Shown here in pieces: positions 7,569-14,213 of a stretch of DNA of 17,264 nt. Positions within the stretch are counted from its first letter, which is position 1; the number at the start of each line of letters is the position of its first letter. Location: positions 1-17,264 of the forward strand of contig CAJUAW010000052.1 of NCBI GenBank assembly GCA_910584605.1. The letters are read 5' to 3'. The notes beneath the pieces were generated by a model, which saw only the letters and a list, made by a program, of their open reading frames with translations, was not told the origin of the DNA and made no database searches. The position numbers were made by a program, and so were the translations under genes. This DNA is from an uncultured Oscillospiraceae bacterium (GTDB lineage: Bacteria > Bacillota_A > Clostridia > Oscillospirales > Oscillospiraceae).

Positions 7569-7597
7569 ATTATACCACGAAGCCGGCAGATTTTCCA
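7569..7597 (-). promoter_or_regulatory. Promoter of the glnA-ANTAR-cmpB operon
   Basis: On the minus strand a -35 box TGGAAA (7592-7597), 17-bp spacer and perfect TATAAT (7569-7574) precede glnA, with a leader of about 30 nt. The leader holds AATTGCAATT but no terminator, so unlike glnN this operon does not appear to be attenuated. Confidence 0.65.
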
Positions 7598-7612
7598 CCA
7601 CGAAAAAAATCC

Positions 7613-7641
7613 TTGACAAAGGCCTGCCCAAAGCGTATAAT
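7613..7641 (+). promoter_or_regulatory. Consensus sigma-A promoter of glnN
   Basis: Perfect TTGACA (7613-7618), 17-bp spacer, perfect TATAAT (7636-7641). Initiation is expected near A7648. A promoter this strong placed just ahead of a terminator implies that control is exerted after initiation. Confidence 0.92.
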
Positions 7642-7649
7642 CCGTCCAT

Positions 7650-7681
7650 AAAGGCAAAGGCGTCTTTAAGGTTTGGACCTT
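7650..7681 (+). promoter_or_regulatory. Probable ANTAR-target antiterminator hairpins in the glnN leader
   Basis: Two small hairpins can form in tandem. P1 is AAAGGC (7650-7655) paired with GTCTTT (7662-7667), including one G-U pair, closing a hexaloop AAAGGC with A at position 1 and G at position 4. P2 is AAGG (7668-7671) paired with CCTT (7678-7681), with hexaloop TTTGGA: G at 4, but U instead of A at 1. A1 and G4 hexaloops are the known ANTAR recognition signature. P1 uses the 5' arm of the following terminator, so forming P1 would prevent termination. An ANTAR gene lies 1.4 kb away. The P2 loop and the zero-length linker are imperfect matches. Confidence 0.55.
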
Positions 7682-7702
7682 AGAGGCGCCTTCGCCTTTT
7701 TT
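7651..7702 (+). terminator. Leader terminator (attenuator) of glnN
   Basis: A 22-base 5' arm (7651-7672) pairs with 7677-7698 around loop TTGG (7673-7676), with two G-U pairs and one A-C mismatch. It is followed by a T run reaching 7702. It lies wholly between the glnN promoter and glnN, starting only a few bases after the expected transcription start, so it can only act as an attenuator. Confidence 0.85.
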
Positions 7703-7731
7703 ATGCTTTTATCTTGAAAGGGTGGATCAAA

Positions 7732-9828
7732 ATGGCAGCAGTATCGGAGTATTTTGGCAGCCTGGTGTTCGACGACCGGGTGATGAAGGCCAATCTGTCC
7801 GCAGAGGTATATCAGTCCCTGAAGAGGACCATCGACGAGGGGGCGAAGTTGAATATCGGCGTGGCCAACGCGGTGGCCTCCGCCATGAAGGACTGGGCCG
7901 TGGCCCTGGGGGCCACCCACTTTACCCATTGGTTCCAGCCCCTCACCGGCGTCACCGCCGAGAAGCACGACAGCTTTATCTCTCCCGCTCCCGACGGGCG
8001 GGTGATCATGGAGTTCTCCGGGAAAGAGCTGATCCAGGGGGAGCCGGACGCCTCCTCCTTCCCCTCCGGCGGGCTGCGGGCCACCTTTGAGGCCAGGGGC
8101 TACACTGCCTGGGACCCCACCTCCTACGCCTTTATCAAGGACAGGACCCTGTGCATCCCCACCGCCTTCTGCGGCTACAACGGGGAGGCGCTGGACAAAA
8201 AGACCCCCCTCCTGCGGTCTATGGCCGCCCTGAATCAGCAGGCCCTGCGCATCCTGCGGCTGTTCGGAAACGACACGGTGAAGCATGTCAACACCGCCGT
8301 GGGGCCGGAGCAGGAATACTTTCTGGTGGATGCCAAAATGTGGGAGCAGCGCCGGGACCTGCGCTTCACCGGCCGCACCCTCTTCGGCGCCAAGCCCCCC
8401 AAGGGCCAGGAGATGGACGACCACTATTTCGGCGCCATCAAGCCCAGGGTGGCCGCCTACATGGAGGAGCTGAACGACGAGCTGTGGAAGCTGGGCATCC
8501 TGGCCAAGACCCAGCACAACGAGGTGGCCCCCGCCCAGCACGAGCTGGCCCCCATCTACACCACCACCAACATCTCCACCGACCACAACCAGCTGACCAT
8601 GGAGATCATGCAGAAGGTAGCCGCCCGCCACGGACTGGTCTGCCTGCTCCACGAGAAGCCCTTTGTGGGGGTGAACGGCTCGGGCAAGCACAACAACTGG
8701 TCCATCGCCACCGACACCGGGGTCAACCTCCTCTCCCCTGGGGAGACTCCCTATGAGAACGCCCAGTTCCTGCTGTTCCTGTGCGCCGTTATCAAGGCAG
8801 TGGACGACTACCAGGACCTGCTGCGCATCTCGGTGGCCACCGCCGGCAACGACCACCGCCTGGGGGCCAACGAGGCTCCCCCCGCCGTGGTATCCATCTT
8901 CCTGGGAGACGAGCTGGCCGCCATCCTGGGCTGCATCGAGCACGACGCTCCCTACACCAGCATCGACACCGGCAAGGTCCGCCTGGGGGTGGACGTCCTC
9001 CCCAAGTTCCCCCGGGACACCACCGACCGCAACCGCACCTCTCCCTTCGCCTTCACCGGCAACAAATTCGAGTTCCGCATGGTGGGCTCCGCCGACTCCA
9101 TCGCCTGCGCCAACATCATGATCAACACCGCCGTGGCCGAGAGCCTGAGGGTCTACGCCGACCGGCTGGAGGGGGCGGAGGACTTTGAGGCCGCCCTCCA
9201 GAGCATGATCCGCAAAACCATCCAGGATCACAAGCGGATCATCTTCAACGGCAACGGCTACGACGACGCCTGGATCAAGGAGGCCGTCGAGCAGCGGGGC
9301 CTGGCCAACTACCGCACCACTCCCGACTGCGTCCCCCATCTGCTGGATGAGAAGAACGTGCAGCTGCTCACCTCCCACAAGGTCTTTACCAAGGCGGAGC
9401 TGGTCTCCCGCTACGAGGTCACCCTGGAGAACTACTGCAAGACCATCCGCATTGAGGCAGACACCATGGTGGATATGGCCCGCACCGAGATCATCCCCGC
9501 CGTCCAGGCGTTCATTCTGGACACCGCCAAAACCGCCGCGGCCAAGAAGAAGCTGATCGCCGGCTGTCCCTGTGAATATGAGGTCAAGCTGGTGAAACAG
9601 CTGGCCATCCTCACCGACCAGATGGCCGCCAAGGCCGACGAGCTGGAGCAGGCGGTGCTGGCCCTGGCCGGCGCGGGCGATGTGGCCAAGGAGTCCGCCG
9701 CCATCCGGGACGTGGTACTGCCCCGAATGAGCGAGCTGCGCCTGGCCTGCGACGAGGCCGAGACCCTTACCGCTAAAAAATACTGGCCCTTCCCCACTTA
9801 CGGCGATCTGCTGTTTGGGGTAAGATGA
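7732..9828 (+). CDS. glnN: Glutamine synthetase, type III
   Basis: Large cytoplasmic glutamine synthetase of 698 residues, normal for type III and unrelated in length to the type I enzyme encoded divergently. Family motifs are plain: FGSLVFDDRVM near the N-terminus, GPEQEYFLVD, KTQHNEVAPAQHELAP, VNGSGKHNNWS (ATP/glutamate site) and GNDHRLGANEAPPAVVSIFLG. The ATG at 7732 is chosen for its ribosome binding site AAAGGGTGG; a TTG at 7714 is upstream of that site. Transcription should start near 7648 and be attenuated by the hairpin at 7651-7702. asnB follows after 70 bp and guaA after that, in a probable operon that makes and spends glutamine. Presence of GSI and GSIII together is common in gut clostridia. 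Confidence 0.96.
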   Translation: MAAVSEYFGSLVFDDRVMKANLSAEVYQSLKRTIDEGAKLNIGVANAVASAMKDWAVALGATHFTHWFQPLTGVTAEKHDSFISPAPDGRVIMEFSGKELIQGEPDASSFPSGGLRATFEARGYTAWDPTSYAFIKDRTLCIPTAFCGYNGEALDKKTPLLRSMAALNQQALRILRLFGNDTVKHVNTAVGPEQEYFLVDAKMWEQRRDLRFTGRTLFGAKPPKGQEMDDHYFGAIKPRVAAYMEELNDELWKLGILAKTQHNEVAPAQHELAPIYTTTNISTDHNQLTMEIMQKVAARHGLVCLLHEKPFVGVNGSGKHNNWSIATDTGVNLLSPGETPYENAQFLLFLCAVIKAVDDYQDLLRISVATAGNDHRLGANEAPPAVVSIFLGDELAAILGCIEHDAPYTSIDTGKVRLGVDVLPKFPRDTTDRNRTSPFAFTGNKFEFRMVGSADSIACANIMINTAVAESLRVYADRLEGAEDFEAALQSMIRKTIQDHKRIIFNGNGYDDAWIKEAVEQRGLANYRTTPDCVPHLLDEKNVQLLTSHKVFTKAELVSRYEVTLENYCKTIRIEADTMVDMARTEIIPAVQAFILDTAKTAAAKKKLIAGCPCEYEVKLVKQLAILTDQMAAKADELEQAVLALAGAGDVAKESAAIRDVVLPRMSELRLACDEAETLTAKKYWPFPTYGDLLFGVR

Positions 9829-9841
9829 AACTGAGCCCCAC

Positions 9842-9873
9842 GGTCCCGGCGGCGCCATCCCGCCGCCGGGGCC
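9842..9873 (+). other. GC-rich intercistronic hairpin between glnN and asnB
   Basis: GGTCCCGGCGGCG (9842-9854), loop CCATCC, CGCCGCCGGGGCC (9861-9873): 13 pairs with one G-U and no T run after it. It is therefore not a standard terminator. It may protect glnN mRNA from 3' decay or set the expression ratio of glnN to asnB. Confidence 0.6.
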
Positions 9874-9898
9874 GCAGACGGGCGGAAAGAGGAAGATC

Positions 9899-11479
9899 AT
9901 GTGTTCTATTATCGGATATTGCGGCCCTATGGCCGATTTGGATGCCGTTCAGCGGGGCTTTGACCGCACAAAAAGCCGGGGACCCGACGACAGCCGGGTG
10001 ATTCAGGCCGGGCAGGGCATGCTGGGCTTTCACCGTCTGTCCATCATGGGCCTCACCCCCGCCGGGATGCAGCCCTTCGAGCTGGACGGCAGCTTCGCCG
10101 TCTGCAACGGCGAGATCTACGGCTTTGAACCGCTCAAAGAGAAGCTGGCAGAAAAGGGCTACGTCTTTCACAGCGCCTCCGACTGCGAGATCCTGCTCCC
10201 CATGTACCAGGAATACGGCACGGACATGTTCGCCCTGCTGGACGCGGAATTCGCCTGCATTCTCTATGACAGCGCCGCGGACGAGTTTATCGCCGCCCGG
10301 GACCCCATCGGCATCCGCCCCCTCTACTACGGGTATGACCGCCAGGGGACGGTCATCTTTGCCAGCGAACCCAAAAACCTGCTGGGCCTGACGGACAAGA
10401 TCATGCCCTTCCCGCCGGGGCACTACTACAGGGGCGGGAAATTTGTGTGCTATCACGATATTGCCAAAGTGGAGCATTTCTGCTATGATGAACTGGAAAT
10501 TTGTTGCAGAAATATCCGGGAAAAGCTGGTGGCCGGGGTCGAAAAGCGGCTGGTGGCCGACGCCAAGGTGGGCTTTCTGCTGTCTGGCGGGCTGGACTCC
10601 TCCCTGGTGTGCGCCATCGCCGCCAAACGGAGCAACACGCCCATCAAGACCTTCGCCATCGGCATGGACACCGACGCCATCGACCTGAAATACGCCAGAC
10701 AGGCGGCCGATTTCATCGGCAGCGACCACCGGGAGATCATCATCACCAGGGAGAACGTCCTGTCCAGCCTGGAGACGGTTATCGAGCTGCTGGGCACCTA
10801 CGACATCACCACCATCCGGGCCAGCATGGGCATGTACCTCATCTGCAAAGCCATCCACGAGCAGACGGACATCCGGGTGCTCCTCACCGGCGAGATCTCC
10901 GACGAGCTTTTTGGCTACAAGTACACCGACTACGCCCCCTCCGCCCAGGCGTTTCAGGAGGAGGCGGAGAAACGGGTCCGGGAGCTGCACATGTACGACG
11001 TGCTCCGGGCGGACCGGTGCATCTCGGTCAACTCCCTGGAGGCCCGGGTACCCTTCGGTGACCTGGACTTTGTAAGGTATGTCATGGCCATCGACCCGGA
11101 GAAGAAGCTCAACACCTACGGCAAGGGCAAGTACCTGCTTCGGAAGGCATTTGAGGGCGGCTGGCTGCCTGACAGCATCCTGTGGCGGGAGAAGGCCGCC
11201 TTCTCTGACGCCGTGGGCCACTCCCTGGTGGACGACCTGAAGGAGTATGCCGAAGCCCGGTACACCAGCGAGGAGCTCGAAGCCAAGCGGCAGAAATACC
11301 GCCACGCCCAGCCCTTCACCAAGGAATCTCTGCTCTACCGGGAGATCTTTGAGCGGTATTACCCCGGCCAGAGCGGCATGGTCGCGGACTTCTGGATGCC
11401 CAACAAAGCCTGGGAGGGCTGCGACGTCAACGACCCCTCGGCCAGGGTGCTGGCCAACTACGGCGGCAGCGGCGTATAA
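9899..11479 (+). CDS. asnB: Asparagine synthetase, glutamine-hydrolysing
   Basis: Makes asparagine from aspartate, ATP and the amide nitrogen of glutamine; 526 residues, close to E. coli AsnB. The N-terminal class II amidotransferase domain (about 2-185) has nucleophile C2 directly after the start Met, R46 in GFHRLSIM, N70-G71 in CNGEIYG and D95. The synthetase domain (about 205-510) carries the PPi loop SGGLDSS (229-235), GEISDELFGY and LEARVPFGD. The position of C2 fixes the start at ATG 9899, which has AAGAGGA upstream. It consumes the product of the gene before it. It likely shares the glnN transcript, although a strong hairpin separates the two. Confidence 0.95.
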   Translation: MCSIIGYCGPMADLDAVQRGFDRTKSRGPDDSRVIQAGQGMLGFHRLSIMGLTPAGMQPFELDGSFAVCNGEIYGFEPLKEKLAEKGYVFHSASDCEILLPMYQEYGTDMFALLDAEFACILYDSAADEFIAARDPIGIRPLYYGYDRQGTVIFASEPKNLLGLTDKIMPFPPGHYYRGGKFVCYHDIAKVEHFCYDELEICCRNIREKLVAGVEKRLVADAKVGFLLSGGLDSSLVCAIAAKRSNTPIKTFAIGMDTDAIDLKYARQAADFIGSDHREIIITRENVLSSLETVIELLGTYDITTIRASMGMYLICKAIHEQTDIRVLLTGEISDELFGYKYTDYAPSAQAFQEEAEKRVRELHMYDVLRADRCISVNSLEARVPFGDLDFVRYVMAIDPEKKLNTYGKGKYLLRKAFEGGWLPDSILWREKAAFSDAVGHSLVDDLKEYAEARYTSEELEAKRQKYRHAQPFTKESLLYREIFERYYPGQSGMVADFWMPNKAWEGCDVNDPSARVLANYGGSGV

Positions 11480-11542
11480 AACAGACCCCAGACACCCCTT
11501 CGGCTGTTTTTGAGGTCTGTTTCAATTTGATCAAAAACAGAC
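11479..11542 (+). promoter_or_regulatory. Mutually exclusive hairpins ahead of guaA
   Basis: AAACAGAC occurs at 11479-11486 and again at 11535-11542, with one complementary GTCTGTTT between them (11515-11522). The middle copy can pair upstream (9 pairs AAACAGACC/GGTCTGTTT, loop of 26 nt, weak T tail) or downstream. The second pairing places a hairpin, enclosing the palindrome TTTGATCAAA, one base before the guaA ribosome binding site GGAGGG (11543-11548). The first form could be a weak terminator for asnB, the second could affect guaA translation. No known riboswitch is recognised here. Confidence 0.4.
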
Positions 11543-11553
11543 GGAGGGATATT

Positions 11554-13089
11554 ATGGAAAAGATCCTTATCATCGACTTCGGCGGACAGTACAACCAACT
11601 CATCGCCCGCCGGGTCCGGGAGTGCAATGTGTACTGCGAGGTCAAGCCCTACACCACGCCCCTCACTGAGCTGCAGGCGATGAAGCCCATCGGCGTCATC
11701 TTCACCGGCGGCCCCCAGTCCGTCTATCTGGAGGGCTCCCCCCAGGTGGACCCGGCCATCTTCACCTGGGGCGTGCCGATCCTGGGCATCTGCTACGGCT
11801 GCCAGCTCATCGCCCACAATCTGGGCGGCCAGGTCACCCCGGCCCAGGACGACTCCGCCCGGGAGTACGGGAAAACCATCACCTACTATGATACCGGCTG
11901 CAAGCTGTTCAGCGGCCTGCCCAAGCAGGGGATCTCCTGGATGAGCCACGGGGACTACATGGCCAAGGTGCCCGAACGCTTCGCCCTGGCCGCCCGCTCT
12001 GACGCCTGCCCCAACGTGGCCATCGCTGATGAGGAACGGGGCTTCTACGGCGTCCAGTTCCACCCGGAGGTGGATCACACCGAGTATGGCGCCGACATCC
12101 TCCGCAACTTTCTCTACAAGATCTGCCGCGCCAAGGGCGACTGGACCATGGGCGGCTACAGGGACCTGGCCATCGCCGATCTCCGCCGCAGGATTGGCGG
12201 CGGGAAGGTGCTCCTGGCGCTCAGCGGCGGGGTGGACTCCTCGGTGGCCGCCGCCCTGCTGGCCGAGGCGGTGGGCAGCCAGCTCACCTGCGTCTTCGTG
12301 GACCACGGCCTGATGCGCTACAACGAGGGCAACGAGGTGGAGGACGCCTTTGCCAAATGGGACCTGAACTTTGTCCGGGTGAACGCGGAGAGCCGCTTTC
12401 TGCTGAAGCTGGCCGGGGCGGACGAGCCGGAGCGGAAGCGGAAGATCATCGGCGAGGAATTCGTCCGGGTCTTCGAGGAGGAGGCCAAAAAGGTGGGGAC
12501 CGTGGACTTTCTGGCCCAGGGAACCATCTACCCCGACGTGATTGAATCCGGAGCGGGGGACGCCGCGGTCATCAAGAGCCACCACAATGTGGGCGGCCTT
12601 CCCGACTGTGTGGATTTCCGGGAGATCGTGGAGCCCCTGCGGATGCTGTTCAAGGACGAGGTCCGCCAGCTGGGCCGGGAGCTGGGCCTGCCCGAGTATC
12701 TGGTGAGCCGCCAGCCCTTCCCCGGGCCCGGCCTGGCCATCCGCATCATCGGGGACATCACCAAGGAAAAGGCGGATTGTCTCCGTCAGGCCGACTTCAT
12801 CTTCCGGGAGGAGATGGCCCGGGCCGGAGAGGACAAAAACCTGAGCCAGTATTTCGCCGTACTCACCAACACCCGTTCGGTAGGGGTGATGGGGGACGGC
12901 CGCACCTACGACTACACCCTGGCCCTCCGGGCGGTGACCACCTCCGACTTCATGACCGCCGACTGGGCCCGCATCCCCTACGAGCTGCTGGACAAGGTGT
13001 CCACCCGCATCGTCAACGAGGTGAAGGGGATCAACCGGATCGTGTACGATATTACAAGCAAGCCCCCCGCCACAATCGAGTGGGAATAA
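11554..13089 (+). CDS. guaA: GMP synthetase, glutamine-hydrolysing
   Basis: Converts XMP to GMP using ATP and glutamine; 511 residues, full length. The class I amidotransferase domain (about 1-190) has the triad C80 in GICYGCQ, H170 and E172 in VQFHPEVDH. The ATP pyrophosphatase domain has the PPi loop SGGVDSS (224-230). The C-terminal dimerization domain ends NRIVYDITSKPPATIEWE. ATG 11554 is chosen for GGAGGG at 11543-11548; an upstream TTG at 11527 has none. The gene is complete although a mobile element begins immediately behind it. Elements of this type use the last bases of guaA as their attachment site and restore the coding end on insertion. Confidence 0.96.
   Translation: MEKILIIDFGGQYNQLIARRVRECNVYCEVKPYTTPLTELQAMKPIGVIFTGGPQSVYLEGSPQVDPAIFTWGVPILGICYGCQLIAHNLGGQVTPAQDDSAREYGKTITYYDTGCKLFSGLPKQGISWMSHGDYMAKVPERFALAARSDACPNVAIADEERGFYGVQFHPEVDHTEYGADILRNFLYKICRAKGDWTMGGYRDLAIADLRRRIGGGKVLLALSGGVDSSVAAALLAEAVGSQLTCVFVDHGLMRYNEGNEVEDAFAKWDLNFVRVNAESRFLLKLAGADEPERKRKIIGEEFVRVFEEEAKKVGTVDFLAQGTIYPDVIESGAGDAAVIKSHHNVGGLPDCVDFREIVEPLRMLFKDEVRQLGRELGLPEYLVSRQPFPGPGLAIRIIGDITKEKADCLRQADFIFREEMARAGEDKNLSQYFAVLTNTRSVGVMGDGRTYDYTLALRAVTTSDFMTADWARIPYELLDKVSTRIVNEVKGINRIVYDITSKPPATIEWE
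13078..13089 (+). other. Probable attachment site (guaA-proximal junction) of the integrated element
   Basis: The last codons of guaA, GAGTGGGAATAA, are where genomic islands with tyrosine integrases commonly insert in Firmicutes. Everything after this point is element-type DNA (repressor, excisionase, integrase, mobilization genes) with a visibly lower GC content. The exact core and the matching direct repeat at the far end lie outside what can be seen, so the limits are approximate. Confidence 0.55.
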
Positions 13090-13094
13090 CTGAC

Positions 13095-13128
13095 AAAACC
13101 CGCAAAGCCTTGAAAACACTGGGTTTTT
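13095..13128 (+). terminator. Possible guaA terminator inside the element end
   Basis: AAAACCC (13095-13101) and GGGTTTT (13121-13127) with a 19-base loop and a short T run, six bases after the guaA stop. The stem is short and the loop long, so this is a weak call. Confidence 0.35.
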
Positions 13129-13147
13129 GAAGCGGAAACGGGGCATT

Positions 13148-13166
13148 TGATAGCAAATTGATAGCA
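13148..13166 (+). repeat. Tandem TGATAGCA repeats, candidate integrase arm sites
   Basis: TGATAGCA at 13148-13155 and 13159-13166, 11 bp apart in the same orientation, about 60 bp inside the element end. The integrase has an arm-binding N-terminal domain, and such enzymes bind short direct repeats near each attachment site. Function is inferred from position only. Confidence 0.4.
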
Positions 13167-13240
13167 GATACCAAAACCGGATTTACTTTGCTCACTCCTG
13201 TATAGCGGGTGGCTTGCGGGTAAATCCTCCATATCCTAAG

Positions 13241-13283
13241 AAAAAGGTCTTGCTGACTTTCACCAGTCGGCAAGACCTTTTTT
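13241..13283. terminator. Strong bidirectional terminator after the XRE gene
   Basis: An 18-base arm (13241-13258) pairs with 13265-13282, with one G-U pair, around loop TTCACC. There is an A run on the left and a T run on the right, so it can stop transcription in both directions. It ends the minus-strand XRE gene (stop at 13285) and shields the element from guaA read-through. Confidence 0.9.
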
Positions 13284-13284
13284 G

Positions 13285-13818
13285 CTATTTGTCTTTTCTC
13301 TGTTTCTTCAATCCTTTTATCAGAGCATCGCTTAATTCCTTCGAGGGGACTTTGGCCCACCGCTGGGTGGTGTCATACTTGGGGTAGTTGTACCGCCAGC
13401 GGTCATAGTCCTCCTTGGTGATCTCCCCGGCCTCCAACTTCGCCGCCTGTTCCCGCCACGCAATCAAGATTTTGTTCAACTCACTGGCTTGACGGCCTCC
13501 CTGGAAAATATCTGCTTGCAGGCAGGCACGTCCATCCGCCTCTATCACTTTCAGACTGTAAACATCCTCCAAGGCGAACAGCGTATGGGCCAAACCTATG
13601 TAGTTGTCTATGTCCGGGACGCTCAACGCCTGGGGCGATACATCTAAAGTATGAGCCAGGGCAGCGGTCAAATCGGCCTTCGGCGTCCGGGTGCCTGTTT
13701 CGTACTGTGCCAGACGAACATCGGCGGAACGCTCTGGAAAGCCCACCGCCATACCAAGATACTTCTGTGTCATACCCCGGAGGGTGCGGAAAAAATGGAT
13801 GCGCTCTCCTATTGCCAT
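13285..13818 (-). CDS. XRE-family helix-turn-helix regulator, probable element repressor
   Basis: Protein of 177 residues. The N-terminal helix-turn-helix (about 3-62) contains GERIHFFRTLRGMTQKYLG and RLAQYETGTRTPKADL. The C-terminal part is helical and charged, with an LNKILIAWREQAAKLEAGEI-like stretch common to regulators on gut clostridial elements. ATG 13818 is chosen for AGGAG nine bases upstream; a TTG at 13827 overlaps that spacing. It is transcribed away from the excisionase and integrase genes, with operator-like GCTTAG sites in both promoters, as expected for a repressor controlling excision and itself. The family is firm; repressor rather than activator is inferred. Confidence 0.85.
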   Translation of the reverse strand: MAIGERIHFFRTLRGMTQKYLGMAVGFPERSADVRLAQYETGTRTPKADLTAALAHTLDVSPQALSVPDIDNYIGLAHTLFALEDVYSLKVIEADGRACLQADIFQGGRQASELNKILIAWREQAAKLEAGEITKEDYDRWRYNYPKYDTTQRWAKVPSKELSDALIKGLKKQRKDK

Positions 13819-13855
13819 AAATGCCAACTCCTATCTGGTGGTTTCTGTCGAAAGT

Positions 13856-13885
13856 AGTATAACATATTCGCTTAGTAACAGTCAA
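13856..13885 (-). promoter_or_regulatory. Promoter of the XRE regulator
   Basis: On the minus strand TTGACT (13880-13885), 18-bp spacer, TATACT (13856-13861). The spacer contains CTAAGC (13870-13875 as GCTTAG on the plus strand), the same half-site found around the opposite promoter, which suggests autoregulation. Confidence 0.65.
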
Positions 13886-13928
13886 GAGTATCTTAAACAA
13901 AAAAGTTAAAAATTATTCCGCAAGCCAC

Positions 13929-13957
13929 TTGACAAAGCAAATTTGCTTAGTTATAAT
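13929..13957 (+). promoter_or_regulatory. Consensus promoter for excisionase and integrase
   Basis: Perfect TTGACA (13929-13934), 17-bp spacer, perfect TATAAT (13952-13957). It leads to the excisionase start at 14010, which has AAGGAGGTGAG upstream. With such strong boxes it would be always on unless repressed. Confidence 0.92.
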
Positions 13958-13978
13958 AGGCTAAGCATAAAGGCTTAG
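13936..13978 (+). promoter_or_regulatory. Operator cluster in the excisionase promoter
   Basis: AAGCAAATTTGCTT (13936-13949) is a perfect 14-bp palindrome lying between the -35 and -10 boxes. Just after the -10 box CTAAGC (13961-13966) and GCTTAG (13973-13978) form a second inverted repeat with a 6-bp gap; another GCTTAG spans 13945-13950. A protein bound here would block RNA polymerase. The divergent XRE protein is the obvious candidate. Confidence 0.65.
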
Positions 13979-14009
13979 TCCTGGAGCCGTGAAAGGAGGT
14001 GAGCGCACA

Positions 14010-14210
14010 ATGGCAAGCACCATGTTCATGCGGGTGGACGAGGTAGCGGAGGAATTAGGGGTTTCTGTCCCCTATGCCTATAAGCTGATTCGTTCCATGA
14101 ATGCGGAGTTGAAAAAGACGGGCTGTATTACCATTTCAGGCCGCATCGACCGCAAATTCTTCCACGAAAAATTTTATGGCACAAGAGGCCAGAGCGAAAG
14201 GAGTGATTAA
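14010..14210 (+). CDS. xis: Excisionase-like small winged-helix/HTH protein
   Basis: Small protein of 66 residues. A helix-turn-helix in the first 40 residues (RVDEVAEELGVSVPYAYKLI) is followed by a wing and basic tail (ISGRIDRKFFHEKFYG), the layout of MerR/AlpA-like excisionases. Such proteins bend DNA at the attachment site and push the integrase toward excision. ATG 14010 is preceded by AAGGAGGTGAG; a GTG at 13989 lies before that site. It stops three bases before the integrase start, so the two are co-transcribed. It could instead act mainly as a transcription factor for the integrase. Confidence 0.75.
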   Translation: MASTMFMRVDEVAEELGVSVPYAYKLIRSMNAELKKTGCITISGRIDRKFFHEKFYGTRGQSERSD

Positions 14211-14213
14211 CCT

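Noticed and set aside
7666..9900. 744-residue minus-strand frame
   Set aside because: Antisense shadow of glnN, which has full family motifs on the other strand.
11480..11553. Purine riboswitch before guaA
   Set aside because: The space is only 74 bases and the conserved purine-aptamer core is absent; only the competing AAACAGAC pairing is seen.
11458..13146. 562-residue minus-strand frame over guaA
   Set aside because: Antisense shadow of an unmistakable guaA.
13179..13227. Inverted repeat GGATTTAC / GTAAATCC with a 33-base gap
   Set aside because: Short stem, long loop, no linked feature; may belong to the attachment region but cannot be supported alone.
13285..14210. Toxin-antitoxin pair made of the XRE gene and its small neighbour
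   Set aside because: The two are divergent, and the small protein is an excisionase-like HTH coupled to the integrase, with no toxin motif.
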